Assembly (NCBI RefSeq): GCF_003415675.1
Contig: NZ_QFZK01000007.1
Span: forward strand, 62,001 to 126,000
Length of the DNA: 64,000 nt
Direction: 5' to 3'
Origin: Rhodoferax lacus
GTDB taxonomy: Bacteria; Pseudomonadota; Gammaproteobacteria; Burkholderiales; Burkholderiaceae_C
The notes beneath the pieces were generated by a model. The model was not told the DNA's origin. It made no database searches and saw only the letters and a program-made list of their open reading frames with translations. The position numbers and the translations under genes were made by a program. Shown here one piece after another: positions 53,603 through 61,929 of this stretch. Every line of letters starts with the position of its first letter. Positions within the stretch are counted from its first letter, which is position 1.

Positions 53603-54268
53603 ATGGCCGCTGTTCCCGCCCTCAATCTGTATGCCTTCTGGCGCACCTCGGCTACTTTTCGCGTGCGCGTGGCGCTCAACCTGAAGAACCTGCCGGTCAC
53701 GGAAACCTTCATCAATATGGACGCCGGTGAGCAGCGCAGCGAGGCCTATCTGAAGATCAACCCGCTGGGCGGCCTGCCCACCCTGGTGGAGGCGGGCCAT
53801 CCGCCCATCACGCAGTCGCTGGCGATTCTGGAATTTCTGGAAGAGACACAGCCCCTGCCCGCCCTCCTGCCCGCAGACCGCCACGGCCGCGCGCGTGTGC
53901 GTTCGCTGTGCAACATGCTGGCGGCCGACACGCATCCGCTGATCACACCGCGGGTGAAGAAGTACCTGACCACCGAGGCCGGCTTTGACGACGCGGCCTG
54001 GCGCCGTTGGCAGACGCAGTGGTTCACCACCGGCCTGGCAGCCGTGGAGCAGCGCCTGTCCACCGAGGCGCAAACCGGCCTGTACTGCCATGGCGACACG
54101 GTGGGCATGGCCGACATCTGTCTGGCCAGCGTAGTGGCGGTGATGCGTGTCTTCAAGATCGAGGTGCACAACATTCCCACGGTTGACGCCATCGTCGCGC
54201 GCTGCAGTGCGCTGGATGCGTTTGTGCGCGCAGAGCCGGCGCGTCAGGTTGGTGCGCCGGTGCAGTGA
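53603..54268 (+). CDS. Zeta-class GST / maleylacetoacetate-isomerase-like protein
   Basis: A 221-residue glutathione transferase of zeta type with a strong TAGGAGG site. The start YAFWRTSATFRVRVALNLK fits the SSCxxRVRIAL zeta motif, but the middle Cys/Ser position differs. The thioredoxin-like half shows NPLGGLPTLVEA and the helical half ends normally. Maleylacetoacetate isomerase is the best-known zeta member; no other homogentisate pathway genes are near. As the last gene of the sigma54 operon it may handle a glutathione conjugate. Confidence 0.85.
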   Translation: MAAVPALNLYAFWRTSATFRVRVALNLKNLPVTETFINMDAGEQRSEAYLKINPLGGLPTLVEAGHPPITQSLAILEFLEETQPLPALLPADRHGRARVRSLCNMLAADTHPLITPRVKKYLTTEAGFDDAAWRRWQTQWFTTGLAAVEQRLSTEAQTGLYCHGDTVGMADICLASVVAVMRVFKIEVHNIPTVDAIVARCSALDAFVRAEPARQVGAPVQ

Positions 54269-54567
54269 TGAGTCACTGAGTCCAAAAGTCATTTCGCGGC
54301 TCCGTTGCTTAGTGACTCAGGCCGGCGTGGCACTCAGCGCCGTCCGTGTCCCCCGCCCTTCGGGCTCCTCCTTTACCTACCGGCGCTGAGCGCCACACCG
54401 GCCTGAGTCCAGCGGTGTTGTTGGCGCGCAAAGGTCTGAATACAGTCGGCCGTCGGCTCGGGTACCCGGTCACTGCGCGCCAAAGGTGCAGGTTGCCGAT
54501 GACGCTGGGGTGGATGCTGCAGTGAGGTAAAGGAGGAGGACCGGGCGCAGCCCGGTCCGGGGGACAC
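54269..54567. repeat. Nested inverted-repeat intergenic element
   Basis: Three overlapping symmetrical pairs fill the gap after the GST gene: TGAGTCACT (54269-54277) with AGTGACTCA (54311-54319); a 26-bp arm (54316-54341) pairing with 54382-54407 at 24 of 26 positions; and GTGTCCCCC plus CTCCTCCTTTACCT (54346-54354, 54365-54378) pairing with 54525-54538 and 54559-54567. A small GCCC-TTC-GGGC hairpin sits inside. It resembles a dispersed REP-like element. No gene is seen in 54269-54647. Confidence 0.8.
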
Positions 54568-54647
54568 GAACGGAAGCATTCGCCCCGGTGGCAGCGGCCA
54601 GAGAAGCTGCAGGCCTAAACCTGTAGGCACTCAAACATACAACTTCA

Positions 54648-55091
54648 TCAATACTGTTTGTATGGCAAAAACTTGCCCGACAGCACCACGTTCACACGGT
54701 CACCCTTGGGGTCGGGCTGGCGCACGATGTCCATGGAGAAATCAATGGCGCTCATGATGCCGTCACCAAACTCCTCGTGGATCAGCTCCTTGATGGTGGT
54801 GCCGTAGACGCTGACGATTTCGTACCAGCGGTAGATCAGTGGATCGGTGGGCACGGCGGTGGCCAGCGAGCCCTTGTAGGGCACCACTTGCAGCCACTTC
54901 TGTTCTTCCACGGTCAGGCCAAAAATCTTGCCCACTATTCTTGCCTGCTTGTCGTCCAGCGTCATCTGCCCCAGGCAGGCCGACGTGACCCACTCCTTGG
55001 ACAGGCCGACCTTCTTGGCCACATCGGCCCATTGAATACCCTTGGCCACTTTGACGGTGATGATTTTTTCGGTGACTTCCATGCGGTTCAT
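54648..55091 (-). CDS. cynS: Cyanase (cyanate hydratase)
   Basis: A 147-residue cyanase that converts cyanate and bicarbonate to carbamate and CO2, releasing ammonia. The catalytic trio of the family is present: Arg88 and Glu91 in IYRWYEIVSVYG and Ser114 in GDGIMSAIDF. Length is standard (E. coli 156). It is the last gene of the importer cluster, 54 bp after the ATPase. Cyanate can serve as a nitrogen source, consistent with the neighbouring ABC importer and the sigma54-like promoter upstream. Confidence 0.97.
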   Translation of the reverse strand: MNRMEVTEKIITVKVAKGIQWADVAKKVGLSKEWVTSACLGQMTLDDKQARIVGKIFGLTVEEQKWLQVVPYKGSLATAVPTDPLIYRWYEIVSVYGTTIKELIHEEFGDGIMSAIDFSMDIVRQPDPKGDRVNVVLSGKFLPYKQY

Positions 55092-55145
55092 ACGGACTCC
55101 TGTGTCGTTGTTGAGATAAGAAAAGCGGGTGCGGAACTTCGGTGC

Positions 55146-55940
55146 TCAATGCGCCTTGGCGCGCGTCACCAGAAAATCGACGATGTGGTTGCGCAGCTCG
55201 TAGTAGCCATCCAGGTGGTGCAGGGTGGCGCGCTTGCGCTCGCGCGGCAGGGGGTTGACCACCACCTCGGCAATGCCGCCTGGCTTGTAGCCGTCGTCGG
55301 TTTCCTGGCCGTTGGTCATCAGCAAAATGCGGTCGGCCAGCAGAATGGCTTCGTCCACATCGTGGGTGATCATGAACACGGTTTGCTGGGTGTCGCGCAC
55401 GATGCCCATGAGCTCGTCCTGGATGGTGCCGCGGGTCAGCGCATCCAGCGCGCCAAAGGGCTCGTCCAGCAGCAGCATTTTGGGTTGTATGGCAAAGGCG
55501 CGGGCAATGCCCACGCGCTGCTTCATGCCGCCGGAGAGCTGGCTGGGTTTTTTGTCCATGGCGCCGCTCAGGCCCACCTGGGCAATGCATTTCTCCACAT
55601 GCACATTCACCTTGGCGCGCGGCCACTCGGGCCAGCGCGAGACCACGGCAAAGGCGATGTTCTGGCGCACCGTCAGCCAGGGCATGAGGGCGTGGCTCTG
55701 GAACACCACGCCGCGCTCCAGGCTGGGGCCGCGGATCTCGCGGCCTTCCATGAACACGTAGCCGGTAGTGGCCGTGTCCAGCCCGGCCAGCACGTTGAGC
55801 ACCGTGGTCTTGCCGCAGCCCGAGTGGCCGATGATGCAGACAAACTCGCCGCGCTCCAGCGCGAAGGACACATCGGCAAACACTGGCTTGCCGGGCACAT
55901 AGGTCTTACCCAGGGCTTCTATTTTCAGCAGCTCGCTCAT
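55146..55940 (-). CDS. ABC transporter ATPase, nitrate/sulfonate/cyanate type
   Basis: A 264-residue ATPase of the NrtD/SsuB/CynD group: Walker A IGHSGCGKTTVLNVLAG, signature LSGGMKQRVGIARA, Walker B MLLLDEPFGALD and switch THDVDEA. Next to cynS it most likely energises cyanate uptake (CynD by cyanobacterial naming). It follows the permease gene after 6 bp. Confidence 0.95.
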   Translation of the reverse strand: MSELLKIEALGKTYVPGKPVFADVSFALERGEFVCIIGHSGCGKTTVLNVLAGLDTATTGYVFMEGREIRGPSLERGVVFQSHALMPWLTVRQNIAFAVVSRWPEWPRAKVNVHVEKCIAQVGLSGAMDKKPSQLSGGMKQRVGIARAFAIQPKMLLLDEPFGALDALTRGTIQDELMGIVRDTQQTVFMITHDVDEAILLADRILLMTNGQETDDGYKPGGIAEVVVNPLPRERKRATLHHLDGYYELRNHIVDFLVTRAKAH

Positions 55941-55946
55941 GCGCCT

Positions 55947-56837
55947 TCACTCCACATACGTCACCGCCTGTTGCAGCCGGGCGAATACCAAATCCAGCAG
56001 CATGCCCACCACGCCGATGACGACGATGGCAAAGATCACATTGGTAAGCGACAGGTTGTTCCACTCGTTCCAGACGAAGTAGCCAATGCCGGTGCCGCCC
56101 ACCAGCATCTCGGCGGCCACGATCACCAGCCAGGCAATGCCCATGCTGATGCGCATGCCGGTCAGGATGGTGGGCGCCGCTGCCGGAAGGATCACCAGAA
56201 AGGCGCGGCGCAGCGGGTTCACCTCCAGCGTCGCGGCCACCGCCAGCCATTCGCGTTTGACCGAGGCCACACCAAACGCGGTGTTGAGCAGCATGGGCCA
56301 GATGGAGCAGATGAAGATGACGAAGATGCCGCTGATGGAAGAATCCTTGATGGTGTAGAGCGCCAGTGGCATCCAGGCCAGCGGGCTGATGGGCTTGAGC
56401 ACCTGGATGAAAGGGTCCAGCGCCTTGCGCATCAGCGGCGACATGCCGATCACAAAGCCCAGCGGTATGGCCACCAGCATGGCCAGGCCAAAGCCCAGGC
56501 CCACGCGCCCCAGCGAATGCGCCAGCTGGATGCCAATGCCCTTGTCGTTGGGGCCGTTGTCATAGAACGGGTGGGACAGATGGCCCCAGGCGGTGCTTCC
56601 CATTTGCCCCAGCGTGGGGAATCCGCTGGCCTTGACCGAGCCGCTGCTTTGGCCCCCGCCTTGTCCCACATCCTTGCCCATCATCTTGGCGTACTCGATC
56701 TGCTCGGGCGTCATGCCCGCCGAGCTGCCCACGGCCGGCGTGGCGCCGGTGGCCGCATACCAGATGCCCAGCAGCAGCACCAGGATGAGCAGCGACAGCA
56801 AGGCCGCGCGGAAGTTGAGCGAGTGCCAAAAACCCAT
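55947..56837 (-). CDS. ABC transporter permease, nitrate/cyanate type
   Basis: A 296-residue permease from the ATG at 56837, 1 bp after the stop codon of the binding-protein gene. A first helix (about 9-29) is followed by a glycine/serine-rich segment (GKDVGQGGGQSSGSV) of about 70 residues before the conserved domain with the EAA loop AATLEVNPLRRAFLVILPAA. It belongs to the NrtB/CynB branch by its close neighbours. Confidence 0.93.
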   Translation of the reverse strand: MGFWHSLNFRAALLSLLILVLLLGIWYAATGATPAVGSSAGMTPEQIEYAKMMGKDVGQGGGQSSGSVKASGFPTLGQMGSTAWGHLSHPFYDNGPNDKGIGIQLAHSLGRVGLGFGLAMLVAIPLGFVIGMSPLMRKALDPFIQVLKPISPLAWMPLALYTIKDSSISGIFVIFICSIWPMLLNTAFGVASVKREWLAVAATLEVNPLRRAFLVILPAAAPTILTGMRISMGIAWLVIVAAEMLVGGTGIGYFVWNEWNNLSLTNVIFAIVVIGVVGMLLDLVFARLQQAVTYVE

Positions 56838-56838
56838 C

Positions 56839-58242
56839 TCAGGCTGCCTTGCTGATGGCAAAGCTCTTGGCGTACGCCGCGGCCTTGTCGGCATCGAACT
56901 CTTTGCCCATGATCTTGAACTTGGGGTAAGCGCCGTCTGGCACCTTCTGGCCCAGCGCCTTCATCTGCTTCTTGGCGTCGGTAAGCAAGAACACTTTTTC
57001 AGCGATCTGCTTGTAGTTCACATCGCCCTTCACATAACCCCAGCGTTGCATCTGCGTGAGCATCCACACCGCCATGCTTTGCCAGGGCATGGGGTCGAAG
57101 TCGGCGCGCTCGGGCACGGTCTGGATGTTGCCCAGTCCGTCGGCAAACTTGCCGGTCAGCACTTGCGTGAGCACGGCCTCGGGCTGGTTCAGGTATTGCG
57201 CGGGCGCAATCACCTTGGCGATGAGCTCGCGGTTCTTCGGGTCGCGCGCCATGGCCGCAGAGGTGAGCACGGCGCGGTAGAGGGCGGCAAAGGTGTTGGG
57301 GTTTTTCTGGATGAACTCGGTGCTGGTGCCAAAGGCGCAGCAGGGGTGGCCGTTCCAGATGTCGCGGGTCAGCAGGTGAATAAAACCCACCTCTTCAAAC
57401 ACGGCGCGCTGGTTGAACGGGTCGGGCCCCAGGAAGCCGTCGATATTGCCTGCGCGCAAATTGGCCACCATCTCGGCCGGGGGCACCACGCGCAGTTGCA
57501 CATCGGTGTCGGGGTTGAGCCCGGCCTCGGCCAGGTAGTAGCGCAGCAGGAAGTTGTGCATGCTGTACTCGAAGGGAATGGCGAACTTGAAACCCTTCCA
57601 GTTCTTCGGGTCGCGGTTGTCCTTGTGCTTGAGTGCGAGGGTGATGGCCTGGCCGTTGATGTTCTGGATGGTGGCCACATTCATGGGCGTGGCGTTTGAC
57701 CCTAAGCCCATGGAAATCGCCAGCGGCATGGGAGACAGGAAGTGCGTGGCGTCGTATTCCTTGTTGATCATCTTGTCGCGGATCAGCGCCCAGCCTGCCG
57801 TCTTGGTGACTTCGACGTTGAGTCCCTGCTGTTTGTAAAAACCCAGGGGGTGGGCCATGATCAGCGGCGTGGCGCAGGTGATCGGGATGAAGCCGATTTT
57901 CAGATTGGTTTTTTCCAGGGCGCCTTTTTCCTGCGCCATGGCCTGCATGCTGGCCACGGGAAGCACGCTGGCAATGGCTGCCATGGCCGTGCTCTTGCCC
58001 ACGGCCTTCAAGAAATTGCGGCGCACTGCGTCCTGCGGAAACAGGGCCTTCACCAAGGTCGCTTCGATGAACTCGTTGCTATAGGCCTCGAACTCGCTAC
58101 TTAAGCTGCGGCGGCGCAGTTCAATGGCGGCACTGTCGGCCGCGACTTCGGCGTGGTGGTCGGCCACCGAGTGTTCGCGCCCGCAGCTGCACTTGAGCAT
58201 GAGGGGGCGGTCGGCATCATAGGGAGAGAAGAATTCGGACAT
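56839..58242 (-). CDS. NrtA/CynA-type binding protein with long Tat leader
   Basis: A 467-residue substrate-binding protein from the ATG at 58242 with GAGGTG upstream. About 70 residues precede the twin-arginine signal RRNFLKAVGKSTAMAAIASV (Arg74-Arg75). The leader contains LKCSCGREHS followed by VADHH, a Cys/His-rich patch that may bind metal. The body (LKIGFIPITCATPLIMAHPL) is typical of NrtA/CmpA/CynA proteins. Context with cynS favours cyanate. Tat export implies folding before transport. Confidence 0.92.
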   Translation of the reverse strand: MSEFFSPYDADRPLMLKCSCGREHSVADHHAEVAADSAAIELRRRSLSSEFEAYSNEFIEATLVKALFPQDAVRRNFLKAVGKSTAMAAIASVLPVASMQAMAQEKGALEKTNLKIGFIPITCATPLIMAHPLGFYKQQGLNVEVTKTAGWALIRDKMINKEYDATHFLSPMPLAISMGLGSNATPMNVATIQNINGQAITLALKHKDNRDPKNWKGFKFAIPFEYSMHNFLLRYYLAEAGLNPDTDVQLRVVPPAEMVANLRAGNIDGFLGPDPFNQRAVFEEVGFIHLLTRDIWNGHPCCAFGTSTEFIQKNPNTFAALYRAVLTSAAMARDPKNRELIAKVIAPAQYLNQPEAVLTQVLTGKFADGLGNIQTVPERADFDPMPWQSMAVWMLTQMQRWGYVKGDVNYKQIAEKVFLLTDAKKQMKALGQKVPDGAYPKFKIMGKEFDADKAAAYAKSFAISKAA

Positions 58243-58274
58243 GGTGCACCTCGGTGGTTGGATGCAAGGGCTCA

Positions 58275-58290
58275 CGCAAGCTGTGGGCCA
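58275..58290 (-). promoter_or_regulatory. Sigma54-like promoter of the cyanate operon
   Basis: Read leftward, TGGCCC-N5-TTGCG has GG and GC exactly 10 bp apart, one base off the TGGCAC block. The predicted start lies about 20 bp before the ATG at 58242. A GCACT/AGTGC inverted repeat at 58356-58371 upstream is a possible NtrC-like site (its spacing is one base longer than usual). The match is good but not decisive. Confidence 0.55.
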
Positions 58291-58443
58291 GTTTGTAGGA
58301 GACGGAGTGCCATCACTGCAATTCGTAGCGCCCCGCACCACGCGGCGTAGGGCTGGCACTACATAAAGTGCGAACACAGCAGGCACTGCAGCGCGCCAAT
58401 AGCTGATGGAGGTGGCAGCGGGCTGGGTGTGACTCAGGGCGCG

Positions 58444-59127
58444 CTACAGCTGGGTAGCGTTGCGCGCGTGGCGCTCCGCCAACAGCGCCAACTCCACATC
58501 GTTCTTGGCACCCGTCTTTTCCAGAATGCGTGCCCTGTAGGTGCTCACCGTGTTGGACGCCAGCTTGAGCTGCGCACCAATTTCGCCCACGGTCTGCCCG
58601 GTGCTGAGCAGGCGGTACACCTGGTGCTCGCGGTGCGACAGGGCGTCCAGCGCGGTGACGCCTGCGGCCGCTGTTTTGGAACCAGCCGCTGCCGCCTTGG
58701 CGCCCATGGCGCTGGCCAGGGCCTCGGCGGTGGCGGGTGTCACATACATGCCACCCGCGGCCACCTTGCGCACCGCGGCCACCATGTCGTCGGGGTCTGC
58801 GCTCTTGTTGAGGTAGCCGCCCGCACCGAGCTTGATGCAGCGCACGGCGTACTGTTGCTCGGGGTAGGTGCTGAGCATCAGCACGGGCAGCAGCGGGAAC
58901 TCGTGGCGCAGGATCTGCAGCACCTCCAGGCCGTCGCAGCCGGGCATGGCAATGTCCAGCAGCACCAGGTCCAAACCCAGCGTGCCCTGCAGGTGGCGCA
59001 CCTGCGCCAGCACCTCGGGGCCGCTTTGCGCCTCGCCCACCACCGCCACATCGGGTGCGTCGGCCAGCACCTGCTTGAGGCCTTCGCGCACGATGCGGTG
59101 GTCATCTCCTAAAAGCAGGCGGACCAT
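58444..59127 (-). CDS. NarL/LuxR-type response regulator
   Basis: A 227-residue regulator. The receiver has Asp8-Asp9 and phosphoacceptor Asp58 in VLLDIAMPGCDG. The LuxR-type helix-turn-helix is GEIGAQLKLASNTVSTYRAR near the C-terminus. An Ala-rich linker of about 20 residues (AKAAAAGSKTAAAG) is noticeable. It starts 1 bp after the kinase stop codon and sits upstream of the cyanate genes on the same strand. Confidence 0.93.
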   Translation of the reverse strand: MVRLLLGDDHRIVREGLKQVLADAPDVAVVGEAQSGPEVLAQVRHLQGTLGLDLVLLDIAMPGCDGLEVLQILRHEFPLLPVLMLSTYPEQQYAVRCIKLGAGGYLNKSADPDDMVAAVRKVAAGGMYVTPATAEALASAMGAKAAAAGSKTAAAGVTALDALSHREHQVYRLLSTGQTVGEIGAQLKLASNTVSTYRARILEKTGAKNDVELALLAERHARNATQL

Positions 59128-59128
59128 G

Positions 59129-60349
59129 TCAGGGGCCTACGATCGGCATGCGCAAATGGAACAGCGAGCCCTGTCCCAACTGGCTGGTGATGGCCAGGCG
59201 CCCGCCGTGGTGCCGGGCGCGCTCGCGCATGCCCATCACGCCATAGGCCGTGGGCGCATCAAAGGCGTCAGCGCTGGCACCGCGTCCGTTGTCGCGCACC
59301 AGCAGGCTCAGCTCGGTGGCGTTGGTGTGTATGCGCACCTGGATCTGACTGGCGCGCGCATGCCGTCCCACGTTGCTGAGCATCTCCTGAAAAATGCGGA
59401 ACACCGCCATGGCCACCGGCTCGGACAGCTCGGTGTGCTCGGTGCCCTCCATCTGCCAGTCCAGCTCCAGCTCGGCCGACTGGGTGAAGTCATGCGCCTG
59501 CCATTCGAGGGCGGCCCACAGGCCCTGGTGGTCCAGGATGCTGGGGCGCAGGTCGGTGATGATGCGCCCTACATTGACCACCGCGCTTTCAATCTGCTGG
59601 CTCATGTTCTGGCACTTGCAGCGCAGGCGGGTGCGCATGGACTCGGCCTCGGGCGGGGTGCGCTGTTTTTGTTCGGAGAGGCGCTTGTCCATCCAGTTCA
59701 CATCCATCTTGAGTGCCACCAGCATGCTGCCCAGCTCGTCATGCACCTCGCGGGCAATGCGGGTGCGTTCTTCCTCGCGAATGGTCTCGGAGTAGGCCGA
59801 GAGCTGGCGCAGCTGGCCCAGTGCTGCCGAGAGCTCGCGGGTGCGCTCGGCCACGCGCGACTCCAGTTCGTCATTCGAGCGCTCCAGCCTTGCATTGGCA
59901 TGCTGCAGGGCCAGGGCGGCCTGGCGGCGCGCGGTGATGTCCACAAAGGTGATCACCGCCCCCAGCACCGTGTCGCCATCCAGAATCGGGTGGCTGGAGT
60001 ACTCCACGGCAAAAGCACTGTGGTCCTTGCGCCAGAACACCTCCGTCTCAATCCGGCAGGCCAGGCCGCGGCGGAAGGCATTGAAGATGGGGCATTGGGT
60101 ATCGGGATAGTGCGTGCCGTCCTCGTGCGAATGGTGCGTGAGCTGGTGCATGTTCTGCCCCAGCACCGCGTCCGCGTCCCAGCCCAGCATGGCCGCCCCG
60201 GCCCGGTTGATGAACACGCACTCGCCGTGCAGGTCAATGCCGAAAACACCCTCGCCCGTGGAATCCAGCAACAGCTTGAGCTGCTGCTGCCACACGCCAC
60301 TGCCGGCGCTGTCGCGCGCAAAGGTGGGTGGGGTGAGTTCGGCCTGCAT
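59129..60349 (-). CDS. PAS sensor histidine kinase, NarX/DegS-like
   Basis: About 406 residues from the ATG at 60349; a GTG at 60376 is also possible. No membrane helix, so it is predicted cytoplasmic. A PAS domain (about 20-140) is followed by a coiled coil and HisKA_3 with the phospho-His in REVHDELGSMLVAL, and a short HATPase with DNGRGASADAF and GVMGMRERA. It pairs with the adjacent response regulator. The signal is not known; control of the cyanate genes is possible. Confidence 0.9.
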   Translation of the reverse strand: MQAELTPPTFARDSAGSGVWQQQLKLLLDSTGEGVFGIDLHGECVFINRAGAAMLGWDADAVLGQNMHQLTHHSHEDGTHYPDTQCPIFNAFRRGLACRIETEVFWRKDHSAFAVEYSSHPILDGDTVLGAVITFVDITARRQAALALQHANARLERSNDELESRVAERTRELSAALGQLRQLSAYSETIREEERTRIAREVHDELGSMLVALKMDVNWMDKRLSEQKQRTPPEAESMRTRLRCKCQNMSQQIESAVVNVGRIITDLRPSILDHQGLWAALEWQAHDFTQSAELELDWQMEGTEHTELSEPVAMAVFRIFQEMLSNVGRHARASQIQVRIHTNATELSLLVRDNGRGASADAFDAPTAYGVMGMRERARHHGGRLAITSQLGQGSLFHLRMPIVGP

Positions 60350-60419
60350 ACCCTGTACTAGCAACGGGCGTGCCACGCTGGAATGGGAGGGTGGGCGGCG
60401 GGGCGCTTGTGCTCTGGCG

Positions 60420-60449
60420 TTGAGATGCCGCCATGCAGGCGCATCTCAA
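60420..60449. repeat. Hairpin upstream of the fic gene
   Basis: TTGAGATGC (60420-60428) and GCATCTCAA (60441-60449) are exact inverted repeats, with GCC/GGC continuing the stem inside. It lies between the divergent kinase gene and the fic gene. It could be a regulatory or terminator-like structure. Confidence 0.55.
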
Positions 60450-60463
60450 TCAATGCACTAAAT

Positions 60464-60490
60464 GCGGTGAATAAGCCGCATAATCACCGC
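60464..60490 (+). promoter_or_regulatory. Operator candidate overlapping the fic start
   Basis: GCGGTGA (60464-60470) and TCACCGC (60484-60490) are an exact 7-bp inverted repeat, and ATGCGG (60462-60467) pairs with CCGCAT (60476-60481). The last base adjoins the fic ATG, and no Shine-Dalgarno is visible. Autoregulation by the winged helix of the Fic protein is a reasonable guess. Confidence 0.5.
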
Positions 60491-61798
60491 ATGCCCAAGC
60501 CCCGTGCGCTCCGTGTGCCTCGCAATCCGCGCTACATCTGGCAGCTGCCCGATTGGCCGCAGCTGCACTATGACGCAGCGGCCCTGGCTGCGCCTCTGGC
60601 GCAGGTGCATAGGGCGCAGGGCCAGCTCATGGGTCGCATGGCGCAGCTGGGCCTGGCAGAGCGCCAGCAAGCCACCCTGCAGGTGCTGACCCAGGAAGTG
60701 CTTACAACCAGTGCAATCGAAGGCGAGCGCCTGAGCCTGGATGCCGTGCGGTCCTCGGTCGCCCGTCGGCTGGGGCTGGACATAGGCGCACTGGCCCCCA
60801 GCGACCGGCAGGTGGACGGCTTGGTGGATGTGGTGCTGGATGCCACCCGCAACTTTGATGCGGCCCTCACGGACGAGCGCCTCTTTGGCTGGCATGCCGC
60901 CCTGTTTCCCACTGGCTTCAGCGGCCGTACCCGCATCACCGTGGGCGCTTGGCGCAAGGATGCCAGCGGCCCCATGCAAGTGGTCAGCGGCGCCATAGGC
61001 CGTGAGCGTGTGCACTTTGAGGCACCACCGGCCAGCAGCCTGTTGCGACAAATGAAGGTGTTCCTGCAATGGTTCCATGCGGCCCCTGTGGGGGACGCAC
61101 TCATCAAGGCCGGGTTGGCCCATTTGTGGCTGGTCACGCTGCACCCATTTGATGACGGCAACGGCCGCATCAGCCGCGCCGTGGGCGACATGGCGCTGGC
61201 CCGCGCCGAAGGCAGCAGCCAGCGCTTCTACAGTTTCAGCGCCCAAATACAGCGCGAGCGCAAAGGCTATTACGAGCAGTTGGAAGCCGCGCAAAAAGGC
61301 CCGCTGGATGTCACGCCCTGGCTGGGCTGGTTCCTGGCCTGCCTGCTGCGCGCCGTGCAAGGCGCAGATGCCACGCTGGTCGGCGTGCTGGACAAGGCTC
61401 AGTTCTGGCAGCGCTGGGCCGGCACCCCCATGAACGCGCGCCAGACCCAGGTGCTCAACCGGGTGCTGGACGGCTTTGAGGGCAAGCTCACCAACGCCAA
61501 GTGGGCGGCCCTGGGCAAGTGCTCATCCGACACGGCGCTGCGTGACATCAACGAGTTGCTGGCGCGTGGGGTGCTGCAGCGGTTGGAGGGTGGAGGGCGC
61601 AGTGTGGGGTATGCATTGGTAGCGCAAGGCGCGCCGCTTGAGCAGGATGCGCAATGGCAGACTGCGGCAGACCAGCGCTGGGCAACCCTGCAAGCTACTG
61701 AAATGACAGTGCCATGGGATGAAGCCAAGACCTATCTAGAAGCACGTGCCAAGGGAGACAAAGCGAGCAAGCCAGCAGCCCGCAAATTGAAGACCTGA
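60491..61798 (+). CDS. Fic family protein with DUF4172 and winged-helix domains
   Basis: A 435-residue protein from the ATG at 60491. An N-terminal DUF4172 part (YIWQLPDWPQLHYDAAALAA) includes an inhibitory-helix motif SAIEGE near residue 75. The Fic core has the full catalytic motif HPFDDGNGRISR with His218, so AMP transfer to protein hydroxyls is predicted. A C-terminal winged helix (CSSDTALRDINELLARGVLQ) suggests DNA binding. Such proteins regulate or intoxicate; no separate antitoxin is present since the inhibitory helix is internal. Confidence 0.92.
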   Translation: MPKPRALRVPRNPRYIWQLPDWPQLHYDAAALAAPLAQVHRAQGQLMGRMAQLGLAERQQATLQVLTQEVLTTSAIEGERLSLDAVRSSVARRLGLDIGALAPSDRQVDGLVDVVLDATRNFDAALTDERLFGWHAALFPTGFSGRTRITVGAWRKDASGPMQVVSGAIGRERVHFEAPPASSLLRQMKVFLQWFHAAPVGDALIKAGLAHLWLVTLHPFDDGNGRISRAVGDMALARAEGSSQRFYSFSAQIQRERKGYYEQLEAAQKGPLDVTPWLGWFLACLLRAVQGADATLVGVLDKAQFWQRWAGTPMNARQTQVLNRVLDGFEGKLTNAKWAALGKCSSDTALRDINELLARGVLQRLEGGGRSVGYALVAQGAPLEQDAQWQTAADQRWATLQATEMTVPWDEAKTYLEARAKGDKASKPAARKLKT

Positions 61799-61905
61799 GC
61801 GCGCAGACGCTTACATGCGAGGTGAGGAAGGCCACCACGGCGCCGCCAACCTGCACCCACCCGGATACCAAGACCCGCACTCGGCAGCTGACTAACATTG
61901 CAAAA

Positions 61906-61922
61906 TTAACTCTTGAAGTTAA
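61906..61922. promoter_or_regulatory. AT-rich palindrome before the DUF4143 gene
   Basis: TTAACT (61906-61911) and AGTTAA (61917-61922) are exact inverted repeats around 5 bp, 8 bp upstream of the ATG in an AT-rich patch unlike the surrounding GC-rich DNA. It probably overlaps the promoter or an operator. Confidence 0.45.
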
Positions 61923-61929
61923 AATTACA

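Noticed and set aside
58356-58371. NtrC binding site upstream of the cyanate operon
   Set aside because: GCACT and AGTGC are separated by one base more than the canonical site, so it is noted only as a weak candidate with the promoter.
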